From positions 12,357,339 through 12,421,338 of the forward strand of contig NC_134515.1 of assembly GCF_027942865.1 (NCBI RefSeq): a stretch of 64,000 nucleotides of DNA, in the 5' to 3' direction. Shown here piece by piece: positions 31,269 through 45,300 of the stretch. Below the pieces are notes generated by a model. That model was not told where the DNA came from, did no database searches, and worked only from the letters and a program-made list of their open reading frames with translations. The translations under genes were made by a program, and so were the position numbers. This stretch comes from Odontesthes bonariensis (taxonomy: Eukaryota; Chordata; Actinopteri; Atheriniformes; Atherinopsidae). Numbering within the stretch: position 1 is the first letter of the stretch; each line of letters opens with the position of its first letter.

Positions 31269-34200
31269 GGAAGTGAGGCCATATCTTGGCAACCGTTTGA
31301 TTTTATGACGTCAAACCTCTATCACAGACTCATGACCAGTAAGGTAAGAAGCCCAAGAAGTTTGGTGACGTTTGGCCTATAGGTGGTGCTATATGTAGCA
31401 AAAATGCAGTTTTGCTCATATCTTCACAAATGAGGTACCAATGGAATCCCTGGATGCAGACGAGGTCAATGCAACCAATAACGTCATCTGCGCCATGTTG
31501 GATTTTCCGCCATTTTCAATTTGATCAAAAACCTTCAAAATGGTTTAACCGCAACAGCCAATCAAACTCTACGCCGACACGCAAACGGGACATTTGGCCG
31601 TATCTCTGCGATACATTGATGTATCGATACCAAACTTGGTGCATGGACTCATGACGCCTTCCCGAGCGGCCCAAGCCTTGCCTATTGTGCCATGCTGCTA
31701 GGACCCCCACATCGCTGCTTGCAGCTATATTTGGGGGTCCTAGCAGCGAAGCTGCAGGAACCCATTGGATTAGTAGCTTTTCTTATTATTATTATTATTC
31801 CTCTACTTTCTTCTGCAATTGAAGTCTATGGCAGCCCCATGAACGCTATGGTAAAAAGTTGTGAAATTTGGCACACGTAATCAGCCAAGTGCCAAAGCCA
31901 AAGTCAAGAATTTTCATGCCCCAAGAGCTTACTCTCTAGCGCCACCAACACGTCAAAGTTCAAAGTCTATTAAGCCTAATAACTTTGGACTCCATGGTCC
32001 AAATTTCACAAATGAGGCATCGTTGGAATCCTTGGATCATGACGAGTCCAACGCACCCTATGACGTCAATTTGCGTATACTTAGATTTTCCGCCATTTTG
32101 AATTTTATCAAAAAGCTTAAAAAAGCATTTCAGGTCACACAGATTGTCAAATCTTCACGAAACTTGGCACATAGACTCTTAAGACCAAGCCGCACAAAAG
32201 TTATCGTGTGGAACTTTTAATTAGGCTTCCATTTTTTCATAAAAGCCAATCAAACTCGAGGTTGACGCCCCCAAACCGGAAGTGAGGTCATATCTTGGCA
32301 ACCATTTGATATCATGACGTCAAACTTATGACACAGACTCAAGACTGCTACGGTAAGAGGCCCAAGAAGTTTGGTGACGTTCGGCCTATAGATGGCGCTA
32401 TAAGTAGCAAAAATGCATTTTTGCTCATATCTTTGGACCCCTTGGTCCAAATGTCACAAATGAGGTACCAGTAGAATCCCTGGATAAGGACGAGCTCAAC
32501 ACACTTAATGACGTCATTTGCGCCATCTTGGATTGTCCGCCATTTTGAATTTAATCAAAAACCTTCAAAACGCATTTCAGGCCACTAAGATTGTCCAATC
32601 TCCACGGGACTTGGCACATAGAATCTTCAGACCAAGCCGCACATAAGTTATTATGTGGATTTTTTTATTTAACTTCCGTGTAACCGAGGCAGCCAATCAA
32701 ACTCCATGCCGACGCGCAAATGGGACATTTGGCCGTATCTCTGCGATGCATTGATGTATCGATGCCAAACTTGGTGCATGGACTCACGACGCCTTCCTGA
32801 GCAGCCCAAGCCTTCCCTATTGTGCCATTCTGCTAGGACCCCCACATTGCTGCTTGCAGCTATATTTATTATTATTATTGTTCAGTTTCTGCTGCAATGT
32901 AAGTCTATGGCAGCCCCATGAACGCTATGGTAAAAAGTTGTGAAATTTGGCACACGTAATTAGCCAAGTGCCAATCACAAACTCAAGAATTTTCATGCCC
33001 CAAGAGCTTACTCTCTACCGCCACCAACACGCCAAAGTTCAAAGTGCATTCAGCCTAATAACTTTGGACTACATGGTCCAAATTTCACAAATAAGGCATC
33101 GTTGGAATCCTTGGATCATGACGAGTCCAACGCACCCTATGACGTCAATTTGCGTATACTTAGATTTTCCGCCATTTTGAATTTGATCAAAAAGCTTAAA
33201 AAACCATTTCAGGTCACACAGATTGTCAAATCTTCACGAAACTTGGCACATAGACTCTTAAGACCAAGCCGCACAAAAGTTATCCAAGGGAATTTTTAAT
33301 TAGGCTTCCGTTTCTCCATAAAAGCCAATCAAACTCAAGGTTGACGCCCCCAAACCGGAAGTGAGGCCATATCTTTGCAACCATTTGATGTTATGACGTC
33401 ATTCTTGTAACACAGACTCAAGACCGTTAAGGGAAGTGGCCGAAGAAGTTTGATGACATTTGGCCAATAGGTGGCGCTATAAGCAGCAAAAATGCATTAT
33501 TGCTCATATCTTTGGACCCCTTGGTCCAAATGTCACAAATGAGGTATCATTGGAATCCCTTGATATAGACGAGGTCAACGCACCTCATGACGTCATCAGC
33601 GCCATCTTGGATTGTCCGCCATTTTGAATTGAATCTAAAACCTTAAAAAAGCATTTCAGGCCACGCAGATTGCCTAATCATCACAGGACTTGGCACATAG
33701 AATCTTCAGACCAAGCCGCACATAAGTTATTACGTGGATTTTTTTTATTACACTTCCGTTTAACCGCGGCAGCCAATCAAACTCTACGCCGACACGCAAA
33801 CGGGACATTTGGCCGTATCTCTGCGATGCATTGATGTATCGATGCCAAACTTGGTGCATGGACTCATGACGCCATCCTGAGCAGCCCAAGCCTTCCCTAT
33901 TGTGCCGTTCTGCTAGGACCCCCACATCGCTGCTTGCAGCTATATTTATTATTAATCCGTTTCCGCTGCAATTGAAGTCTATGGCAGCCCCATGAACGCT
34001 ATGGTAAAAAGTTGTGAAATTTGGCACACGTAATCAGCCAAGTGCCAAAGCCAATATCAAGAATTTTCATGCCCCAAGAGCTTACTCTCTAGCGCCACCA
34101 ACACGCCAAAGTTCAAAGTGCATTCAGCCTAATAACTTTGGACTACTTGGTCCAAATTTCACAAGTGAGGCATCGTTGGAATCCTTGGATCATGACGAGT

Positions 34201-35018
34201 CCAACGCACCCTATGACGTCAATTTGCGTATGCCTAGATTTTCCGCCATTTTGAATTTAATCAAAAAACTTAAAAAAGCATTTCAGGTCACAGAGTTTGT
34301 CCAATTTTCACGAAACTTGGCACATACACTCTTAAGACCAAGCCGCACAAAAGTTATCCAAGGGAATTTTTAATTAGGCTTCCGTTTTTCCGTAAACGCC
34401 AATCAAACTCGAGGTTGATGCCACCAAACCGGAAGTGAGGCCATATCTTGGCAACATTATCATCTTATGACGTCAGTCTTCTAACACAGACTCATGACCA
34501 CTACGGTAAGAGGTCCAAGAAGTTTCGTGATGTTTGGCCTATAGGTGGCGCTATAAGTAGCAAAAATGCATTTTTGCTCATATCTTTGGACCCCTTGGTC
34601 CAAATTTCACAAATAAGGTACCGTTGGAATCCCTGGATATAGATGAGGTCAACGCACCTAATGACATCATCAGCGCCATCTTGGATTATCCGCCATTTTG
34701 AATTTAATCAAAAACCTTAAAAAAGCATTTCAGGCCACGCAGATTGCTTAATCATCACAGGACTTGGCACATAGAATGTTCAGACCAAGCCGCACATAAG
34801 TTATCATGTGGAATGTTTAATTACATTTCCGTTTGACCGTAGCACCCAATCAAACTCTGATGCCGCCAAACCGGAAGTGAGGCCATATCTTGGCAACTGT
34901 TTGATGTTATGACGTCAAACTTCTAATTCATACTCATGACCACATCTTTGAGAGGCCCAATAAGTTTGGTGACGTTTGTCCTTTAGGGGGCGCTATATGT
35001 AACAAAAATGCATTTTTT
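31269..35018. repeat. Array 2 of the ~1.07-kb tandem repeat
   Basis: The landmark GGAAGTGAGGYCATATCTTG recurs near 31269, 32279, 33357, 34430 and 34874, giving spacings of 1010, 1078, 1073 and 444. The last unit is a half-unit. The array includes the GGGTCCTAGCAGC / GCTGCAGGAACCC hairpin segment with its TTA run at about 31733-31797. The first unit carries the right-hand target duplication of the LINE. Confidence 0.88.
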
Positions 35019-36705
35019 TCCTCTCAAATCTTCGTATTGCTCTGTATTTTAACCTTAATTCCAGAATTGACTGATAGTCTGAGACATCCTAGTTCAACTG
35101 AACTTTGCATTTGGAGTCAGGACCTCTTGCTGATACCACACAATTAATTTGATGATCACTGATACTCAGGCAAGGTTGTGAAAGCACATTCCCCTTTTCA
35201 TCTTGTGCACCACTTAACTCCAAAGAGGGTACGTGTACCACAGTCTGGGAATCCTTAGCAATCTGTGGCCATTAAAATGTACTATACTATATTATGCTGT
35301 AACTACAAAATTGCATTTCCTGCGGAAAGTGCAGTCTGGATGCCCTCTGCTGAAATGCCCAATTCATCTGTTGCAATTTGCATGAAAAAAAATAGAATTG
35401 TAGGTAAGACAAGTAATTTCAATTCATATGAAATTGTACAATATTCTAACAAGTGTGAGATTAGGTGAAAAAAGTTGCGTAATCTTCCTATATTTCCTAT
35501 AGTTATACTGGTCATGCTGTGTATACTACTATATGTGACATGCATTGATAACAAAGTTGACTTGACTTGACAAGTGAGAATTGTAGAATATTTTTCAAAT
35601 ATTGTATGAATTTATAGAATATTTTAAAATAGTGTCAGATTAGCTTGAAAATTTGACTGACTGACAATAATGCTGCGCAGAGCGAGAGAAAGCTGCTGGA
35701 ACTTCATTACTATTTAGCTGAGGCTTTCCAGAAGGTATAAGTATATAATTGTGAGTTGTCTCACGTTGATAGTAGCGGGAAAAAACGTGAATTGTTTGGT
35801 AGTTCAATCATTGCTAATAGTTTGACACATGAGTTGGCATTGTCCCAATTTCCCCACACCGAGCTATAACACATTCCCAAATTGATTTGGTGATCTTTGA
35901 CCTTTGGAAGATGTAAGTATTTTACGTAGGCATGTACTGTGTCTTAGCAATGATAATAATAATGATAGAAGAAAAAATAAAAATGATCAAGAGTATTTTA
36001 AACATTTTTTTTTAATAACAAAAGAAACATACAAACAAAGATTATAAAAACAGAGTAAGATTGAAAGGAGAACATGAAATGAATCGGAATTATGGACCAA
36101 AGGGAAAATATGTGTTTTCAGATTTGTCTCAAAACTATCTATAGTTGTACAACATTTGATATGAATGAGATAATCCCAGATCATGAGCATAACCACAAAG
36201 AAAGTTCCCTCGTTTTTTAAAGTGATAAGGGTAAGAGCAGGTTTTGGGAAAATGACCTAATTAGAAGCAGAATAAGGTCTTACTAAGTCAGTGATACATT
36301 GAGGAGCTGACCCATTCAATGTTCTTTTTATTTTTAAATGATAGAATTTTAAAATGTATCCTATTATTCACTGGCAGCCAGTGCAACTTCATAAGAACAA
36401 GAGTGACATATACCTATTTTAGTACTTGTGGCAGCTGCATCCTGGACAAGATGTACAGTGGGTAAAACTGGCTTTCCACCTAAAGATGTGAAAAAGATTT
36501 GTATAAGATTTGTGGAAGACTTCTGTGAGACAACAGATCACATCTCACCACTAGCTTGAGATTGTCTTGTCTTATTCGCTAAATGTGTGATTGGGGGAAA
36601 CAGGAGTGTGTTGTGTTTCTATCATGATTACTTGGCATTTCGGCAGGACTTATCAAATCTAGTCTCAGAGTCAGAATGAAACACTCATTTCAAACAAACA
36701 TCTTA
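35019..36705. other. Block B flank, partly absent from block A
   Basis: About 750 bp (35030-35785) and about 430 bp (36236-36665) have no counterpart in block A. The second contains 'ggcagccagtgcaacttcat', typical of dispersed teleost repeats. The rest matches 2663-3144. No gene was seen. Confidence 0.5.
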
Positions 36706-38490
36706 TTACATAGAGATTGTGCAGTATCCACAGCCAATTTGACTACAGGAGCAGTCACCACTTTCACCGTTTATGAAAGTCACAAAAGCAGGCATGGAGG
36801 AGTTGATGTCCTGAATATTAGTAGCTGCAGAAGTAGTAGAGGAGATGGGAGACTGCTCCAGACAGTCTCGGTAAGTCTCTGCAGCAGACGTTAAAGCAGC
36901 CACATCAACCTGTAGAGCTGTGCTGATACGTCCACAGATCACATCAATCAGCTTCGGCCAGTCAAATTGAGTTGAGAAGATATTCCATGCTGGTACTGAT
37001 AACACAGTGTTGTCCTGTTGTTCGATGGATGTTGTTACAACGAACACGACCCTCAGTGCACGTACAATGCCTGGCAATGAACAATGTGTTGTAAGGAAAA
37101 ATTTACAAAACATGCATACTAGATTCCTCAGCAGGCTATTTAAAAGAACAAAACACTTCATACATAGTGTTGCACAACATAGAACAATAACAATTCAAAT
37201 GTATCTTGGAACAGTGTGTATATTTACATGTTTTGTCACTGAGGAAAATTCCTGGTAATCAGACTTTTGTAGTTCAGAAGGGGTACAGTGAAACACAGCA
37301 GTCTTCGGGTAGGACCATGGATAGTAAAGGTTGATGACCATCAAAAGGTTCTGTGGCTTGTAAAATCCCTCTGTGGGCTTCAGATGTAAGACATCCATCT
37401 AGTAATGAATAAAACAAAGCACTTTACAGCATGAACATGTTACAGCATGGGCAGAATACAAAAGTTATACATTTATGTAAAGCAAAAGCATGAATTGATA
37501 CTCACATAATAAAATTAAATCAAGGAACATTGAGTCAGAGTTCTGTCATTTTTTTTTTCTTCAAATGGGTCTTGGACGGACAGGGCATAGTTTGAAATAC
37601 ACAAATCGGGCAAGGACCACAGGTGGAACCCCACTGTGAGCAACAAACACAGAACAATGTCTGTTCAATAAATCTTGTAAAAGACACATGAATTTCAAAT
37701 TGTGAAAGTAGAGATACTCACAAAATCTCTTATCATTTTTCGTGACTGTTTCCAACAATCATATTTCCAAGAGTTGTAGTTTTTTTCTTAAGTTCCAGAG
37801 CACAGATGGAGACACTTGAGCTTTGCTAAACACCAAGGATGCCAAAGCCAGATGAGTGACAGCTGCTTTTGCAGCTTGTTTTGCTGATGTCCAAAAGTCT
37901 TTGCTTGTCTCATCATCAGTGTATGCCATAGAATTGGAGCAGGTAGACAGGCAAGGTTTTGTGTCCACACAGCTTTTTAAGTTTCGGGAAAACATGATTT
38001 GTACAGTCCTTTGACATCAGGAAACTTACAAACATACTTTTGTTGTGCACCTTCCAAAATTCCTTAGGCATTTACAAAACAACTGTCCATTTTCTGATTT
38101 GAAATGCTTCCCTTCAGAAAAACAAATCTAATGAAAACCTGGAAATTTTGTTTACATTTCATAGCATCTTTTGTTCAGAATGTGATTGACTTTGTTATCA
38201 TTTCATGATGCAAATAGCAAAACACATCCTGCTACACACACAGAGTAATCCTTAAGTCATACTTAAGTCCATTTCATATATGCACAGTGATGAAATAAAA
38301 AACAACAAATGAACCAAAACAAGCCTAACAAGAATTCATGTTGAATGGAACACAGATAAAGAAAGTGAAGGTAAATGTGTAGTCTTGTGTTACTCACTCA
38401 AGCACAGAAACAATGCAGTGAATGGTCCCATAACTGTCACATCAAATTGCATATGGTCCCCGTGACTGAGGTTCCACACACTTGTAAAGC
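36706..38490 (-). pseudogene. Candidate spliced gene remnant downstream of the Helentron gene (copy B)
   Basis: Counterpart of 3145-4935 with the same splice-like signals. The last open stretch ends at 36706. The acceptor TTATTCATTACTAG lies near 37400, and donor-like GTGAGT signals lie near 37500, 37716 and 38395. The frame corresponding to 4172-4426 is broken by one extra T in a T-run, and the last stretch differs from copy A by a 4-bp indel at its upstream end. Function not recognised. Confidence 0.3.
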
Positions 38491-38496
38491 AGCTGT

Positions 38497-39213
38497 AGGC
38501 ATGGGCCGGTTACCGGTTTCAAGGTATGAAAAAGTCAAGGTTTCAAAACCACTAAAATTTTCTGTCATACCGTTCCTGCGGTATGAGTATTTAAAAAAAT
38601 AAATAAATTCTCTTATCGTTTTTTCACTTACGGGGAGGCGAGCCCAAAGCGGGCTCTCGCTTCTGGTGTCAAGCGCCCAGCACTCGCCAGGCAACAGTGG
38701 CAGGTGGGGAGTTTAACTGGGGCGGTACACCTGTCAAACGGTAACGCAGGTGTCCTAAGGAGAGCTCAGGGAGGACAGAAAGCTCCCGTGGAGCAGAAGG
38801 GCAAAAGCTCGCTTGATCTTGATTTTCAGTATGAACACAAACCGTGAAAGCAGGGCTTCACGATCCCTCTGACTTTTTGGGTTTTAAGCAGGAGGTGTCA
38901 GAAAAGTTACAACAGGGATAACTGGCTTGTGGCAGCCAAGCGTTCATAGCGATGTCGCTTTTTTATGTGAAATCAGAGGGAAAGTGTAGGTCCCTCATGC
39001 TGTGTGCAGCTGCAGCGTGGTGCCCCTCCCTCCGCACCCCCCCGCTTGCTGTGAGTGACAAGCCTGCAGGCTGAATGATGGCTGAAGGAGGTTAGCCCCC
39101 CAAACTTTTCCCCCCGTCTGTTTTTTGGTTGCAGCGGAGTTGTGCATCAGTCAAAATTTTTAACTTTTCCTAAGGTTATCATACCGTCAGAATCTGATAC
39201 CGGCCCATGCCTA
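38497..39213. mobile_element. hAT-like non-autonomous element containing 28S rRNA sequence (copy B)
   Basis: The TAGGCATGGGCCGG and CCGGCCCATGCCTA ends are flanked by CAGCTG on both sides (38491-38496, 39214-39219). At 717 bp it is longer than copy A and retains a more complete rRNA insert. Confidence 0.65.
38612..38964 (+). pseudogene. 28S rRNA fragment (~350 bp), copy B
   Basis: Plus-strand 28S landmarks continue from 'cggggaggcgagcccaaagc' through 'ggggcggtacacctgtcaaa' and 'gggttttaagcaggaggtgt' to 'acagggataactggcttgtg' and 'agcgttcatagcgatgtcgc', the peptidyl-transferase region. It has point changes and is flanked by transposon sequence, so it is not functional. Confidence 0.9.
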
Positions 39214-39390
39214 CAGCTGTGGTGTCCAAAACAAAACTTATATTGGAAAATGGCTTACATACCCTCCCACTCCCAGCAAGGAGCCGTCCTCTATTTAGCT
39301 CTCTCCTTGCGACCCACCCAAGCCCCAAGTAGTGGACGGAACATGTGTAGAACGTCTAATGGTGAATAACTCACGGTGCAAACACAAATA

Positions 39391-42300
39391 TTACAACAAT
39401 GAGATAAAAATGGCATCATGAAAGCTGTAGTATGTCTGTACAACATCGACAACAACATCTCCTACATCTTTACAGTAAACATGATCTATTAACGTACCTC
39501 TTTCTGTTGTAGCTGCTTGGACATGTTGGGTGTATCCATGTTGTTCCAGGAATTTTGCCACAGTAGACGATACAAAGACATCCTCATTGAAGTCTCCCAT
39601 GATCATCTTCCTCCCTGCATGCTTCTCAAGTTCAAAGACAACATGTGATAACTGCTGTCGAAACATGTCAATCTTATAGGAAGATGGCCTGTACAAAACA
39701 ACAGCAGTCAAATTGACATGAGACATATGGAAATACAAACATTCCAAGTTGCATCTCTTTGGAATTGACACCTGCACATCAATGTTGTCTGAATAATACA
39801 AACCAACTCCTCCTCTTTGCTGTTGTTTCAATGCTGCAAAAACTGTGTCAGAGTCATCGTAACAGTTACCTCTTGGATTGTGATTAAATACATACCCCGG
39901 TAGTTGTGGCTGGTCTTCGGTGTCTGCATTGAGCCATGTCTCTGTTAAACAAATACAGTCAGCTTTCATTAGGGTTTTGTGGGATTGCATGTCGTCAAAG
40001 TGAGCATTCAAACTCTGTACATTGTGGAGTGCAATCGTGCAGACCGGATCAATGTCAGGTGAACCAATACTTTTGAAGTTGAACTTTGGCAAGCTCTTCA
40101 TGGCTGTGTCTACTTTGTCATCACAAAATATAGCTGTCTCTTTGAAGTCCTTAATAATCAGTCCATCAAGAGTTCTCACACGACTCAATGCAACATATGC
40201 TTGGCCTGCAGCAAAGATTTTGTTGAGTGATACAACAGCTCTGTCAACAGTAAGACCTTGGCACTTATGTACTGTCATTGCCCAAGCCAGGGTGAGAGGA
40301 AATTGCCTTCGTATTCCACCAGCATTTGATACTTGATCCTCTTGTACCTCCACAATTGTAGAGCGTTCAGAGCTTCTTTTGGATTTTGACCTCTGCATCT
40401 TTCCAACATTAGGGTTTTCAAACTCAACATGGATAGCAATAGGAATGTCATCCTTATCTTCACCATTAATAATTTCCACAACCGTACCACACACACCATT
40501 GACGAGGCCGTCAGACACGTCTATATTTTTCTTCAACATCACCTTTGCTCCAATGCCCAAAGACACACACCTTGGCAAGCACGAGTTGAAAACCTTTGTA
40601 TGGAAGCCTAATTTTGGTTCCATTCTTCCAGTTTTGGGACTCCGTGTAAAATCTTGGGCATCTATGCTGATTGCATCTGGGCAATGCTTTTGCAGTCTAG
40701 TGATATTGTATTTATCAACCTCTGCATTTGTAGCATATATGTGAATGTCTGTAGAGTCTTCACCAGTTTCACGTTGCTTTAACGTAAACACATCATGCCC
40801 ACTGAGATGTTCATTCTTTTTACGAACTCTGAGACGATTCAGCATCTCCGCAAATTCTGCATTTTCTTGTCTCAAAACTTTGGTAAGCTCAGCCACTTCA
40901 AAGTTGTTGTTCCACATGTTGGCTTCTGTGTTGTCAGAAAAAAGAGGTGTGCCTTTGACAGGTCTCAACTGAAAGAAGTCACCCACGCAGATCAGGGAAA
41001 CATTTGCAAACAAAGAATAATCACCAGTCTGTTTTATTTGACGCAGTCTGCCATGAACGTAGGACAAAAGACGGTGGTCAACCATGGACACTTCATCAAT
41101 GATCAAAATCTGCAAGTTTCGCATTTTCATCCTTAAAGTATTTACCTTCTCATCACCAAGAGGTTGATATGGCAGCTTAACATTTGCACCAATGGAGAAT
41201 GTATTGTGAATGGTTTTAGCACCAATGTTATATGCAGCCACACCAGTGGGCGCTGTAAGGAGCACAGTCAGATCATCTGGATTGTCAGCAATCTGTGACA
41301 GCAGTCGTGTAGATTCGTACTGGATGGCTTTGATCAAATGGGATTTGCCTGTTCCTGCTCCACCAGTAATGAACAATCGCAACGGTTCAGGATTCTGTCC
41401 AAAGAGTATCTGCAGACACCACCGACGTACAGCATAAAATATTGCCGCCTGCTCTTCATTCAATGTTCGCAATAAACCTAGTGCAGCATCTCGGGGCATT
41501 GTCATGTGATTAGTTTCCAGAGTGCATGTTGTCTGTGGATTTGCTGTCAGGTCAGGAATAAGATCACCAACATCATCACTGCCTTCTTCATCATCTACAG
41601 CTTTGTGTTTCATATCCAAACAACTGAGACGTTCGCTTTCTGTTTCCGGACATATCTGAGCCCAAGCGTCTTCTAAATCAATGTCATTATCCAGCAACTG
41701 CTTTGCTTTGTCAATCTCATCGCTTTCTTTTTCAAATAAAGCTTTGTTGGAGTCCACAATTGACTGCACTTTTTGGATGTCAGAGCCACATTTCACTGCA
41801 CCACTTGTGTAGAACTGTTCATATGTTTCAAACTGAGGCGGTCTGAGGTGGAAGTCCTCATAATAAGGCAAAAACAGCTGCAGCAATGAATGGAAGTACT
41901 TTTCTGGATTTTTTGTGTGTGAAAACCTGGGATATCTCACAACAGCAGGCTGTGTTCTGGTCCTTTTTCTGATAAAGCCACGGTTGTTGTTGAGTTGTAT
42001 TATGTCCTGTGATTCTCTTTGTGGTGAAACCTCAGACTTTGAAAGAACTCTGTACTGAGAGCAAAAGCTGGCAAGGCATAACTCCTCCATTTCTGCTGAT
42101 CTGGGTCTGCTCTTGTATCTTTCCACCACATTAGTCATCCAAATGCTACTCTCATCATCAGACTGTTGGAGCTGAGCTTTAGCTTGGAGCACATGCAAAG
42201 GCAAACTCATCCTAACAGGATTTTCGCCAACAGGAATAAACTGTACATCACGAGAACATTCCTTCAAACGCATACGAGTCAATCGATACACTGCCTCTTG

Positions 42301-45300
42301 AGCTGAAACTTCTCTGTTGTGCAGGTAGACGCTGCCGAGCTGTTTGAATGCAGCTTTTGCATCAAGATTGCCATTCATCGCCTCCTTCTGTGCACGCTGT
42401 AACAGCAAACCCATTTCTTGTTCTGCTTTTGTGATGTATGACAGTATGTAGACCACAACAGAATAGGCATCGGTGACATACTGTATGTCCATGTTTCCTT
42501 GCCAAGCACGCAGTAAGTCTTTATTGTACTGGTTCACCCAAATATCAGATGGATTCCGCTTATGGACAATGCTTTTCTTTTTGGAACATATGCTGTATGC
42601 TCTCTCAAACAGGCCTTGATGTATCCCAAGAGACTCAAAAAAAGCATCAGCTGTATCAAAACTCAGGTCAGGATTGGCCAGCGCTGTTTTCACTTTCTTT
42701 ATTATTGCACTGGCATTGGTATTTTCATCTTTTCCATTCAGGTCCTCTGAGTTCCCAGCTCTTGTAATGAAAGTACGGCTTGATGGAGGTCGTGGGAAAT
42801 TGAATCGGCACACTGTATTTTTCTTACGGCATGTTTTTGAGTGTTTTGTGCTGTGTCTTTGTACGCTGCTCACAACCTCATGAAGCTCTGCATCAGACTC
42901 TGGTGGAATATCACAGGAAATGTATCTGTCTATGAAAGTTACCACATCAGCATCACTGTCTTTATCAATCTTTGGTGCATCTTCCACCCAAAACAAACAG
43001 TGAACATGAGGAGAACCACGCTGTTGGAATTCAACTCGATAGAAGTAGTCCTTTATTTTGCCTATGGGTTCAGCTGGTGACAGGATTACGTCATGAAGAA
43101 AACAATGCCATCGATAGTCAAACATTCTCGCTGCAGTAACTGGATTTCTTCCAATCAGCGCACATTTTTGAGACCAGTCAAGATCCTCCACAGGTGTTTC
43201 TTTTCCTTCCAACCTCAAAAGAGAAGCAAGCATTTCAGGCCATCTCAGATCAGCACTTGACATGCTTATGAAAAACGTTGGAATTGACAGTTGTCGAATC
43301 ATACTGAACAAATCTTTCTGTACTGCCATCCAGTAAGGTGGGGTTCCACGAATTCCTCGCAAGAACTTGTACCCTTCATCATTTCGTAATATTTTACTGA
43401 GTGAATCTGAGTTCAACAACATGTCTGATGCTTCTTTCAGAGATGATTTGCCGCCACCTTTGCGCATTGCCACTGATACACCTGATATGACTTGATGCAC
43501 TTCTGATATGTACTGTGCATAAAATATGTAGTCTGTGTTGCGACCAAAACGTCCATCAGCGTTGAGAATGCGACAGTTCAGGTAACGTGACAGAGTTATT
43601 TTTGATTCCCTTTCATCGTGGAATGTAGGTCCACCCAATGGAAACAGAGCAGGAAAGCATTTGGCCTCGTTGGTTTTATCAGATAGTAACCGAACTGGAC
43701 TGTTGCCCTCAGCAGGTGCCACACTCAGTATATCCTGGAAATTCTGGTCAATGATCTCTGAACCCAGATTGACAGGCTGCAATGATGTGTCTGACAAGAG
43801 GCCACTCTGGTCTTTAATGTAGGTCAGTTCCTCCTCTGCTTGCTCTGGCTCAAGTTTACTTTCATCATCACTGTTATTTTCATCATCACTGTTAGCTGGC
43901 AGCTCTTGGTTGTCCTCATTTGCCTCGCATTGATCACTTCCATTCAGAGTGTTTACCCATTCATCATTAAAAATGACATCATCATACCACTTATTGTTTG
44001 CCATCAAATACCTCAGTGCATTCCTTACACGATCAGTGTGGACATACATGTACTCATAATGACCTTTGTATGTCAACTTGCGTTTGAGTTTGACTCTTAT
44101 CATTTTGTCATCACACTCGTTCCTTGGCAGAATGTTTGTCACACTACTGTTATCAACAGGTACAGAGACACATGGACCATGGCAAGCTCTTTGGCGGCCT
44201 CGGGGCAAACACAGCAGCTTCATGAAGGGAATGTGACGAGCAATGAGATGTTCCTCCAAAGAGTTCAGACATTTCAGCTCAGGTGGAATTTCATCCAAAT
44301 GCATGTTGTTGGTGACACTCTCTTCTGGTAGTTTTCCTCCAAGCATTTTCCGATGGCACGAATGACAAACCCATAATTTGCTGCTAGGACTGTCAGACAA
44401 ATGACATTCCTGCCCACATTCAGTATCACAAACGTGTAAATATTGCAATGTTATACACCTCTTAGCCAGCGCAGCAACCTCTGGTCTTTTGCTTTCATAA
44501 TGAGATCTTTTACACTCAATCACTTGTTTCCTGAAAAGTAAGCGATGACAAACTGAGCATACGTATTCAGGACCACGGCTTACGTCTTGACGAAACTGAC
44601 TGATGACAAAATCAATGTTTTGTTGCTTCTTTCTCATATTTGCATAAGTGTCACTGCTACTCTTAATTTTATTTTCACGAATCTCGTCACATTGATGATA
44701 TTTCATCTTGCTATTCTCTTTGAGCTTCTTTTGAAACACAATGTTGCTCTTGTACTTCTTATGACTATAATCACGGACTTTATGTTGAAACAAGATGTTG
44801 CTCTTGTACTTCTTATGACTATAATCACGGACTTTATTTTGAAACAAGATGTTGCTCTTGTACTTCTTATGACTATAATCACGGACTTTATGTTGAAACA
44901 AGATGTTGCTCTTGTACTTCTTATGACTATAATCACGGACTTTATGTTGAAATATGATGTTTGTCTGATAAGTGTTTTTTGAGGATTCACACATTGATTT
45001 TTTAAAACTTGGATCAGTATCATATTTTTTTTTACACTGTGCAAGTTTACGTGCCTTGAACTGCAAATCTGTTTTATACTTTGTATTGAAGTCATCACAT
45101 TTCTTTTTCAGGAACTCAGAATTTTCTCTGTTTTTACGAAAGCGCTCACGTTTCGCATTCCTAATGCACTCATATTCATTATACTGCTTCTTTTCATTCT
45201 CAGTTTTTCGCTTCTTCACATTGATGTCACTGCACCGTAGACGTTCTTTTTCTGCTTTCGTGTCTGACTCGGTGAACTTTCTTTTCCGCTGGGGTCTTAA

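Noticed and set aside
38612-38964. Functional rRNA gene or R2-type target site
   Set aside because: Only about 350 bp with substitutions, lying between transposon ends; no R2-like element is adjacent.
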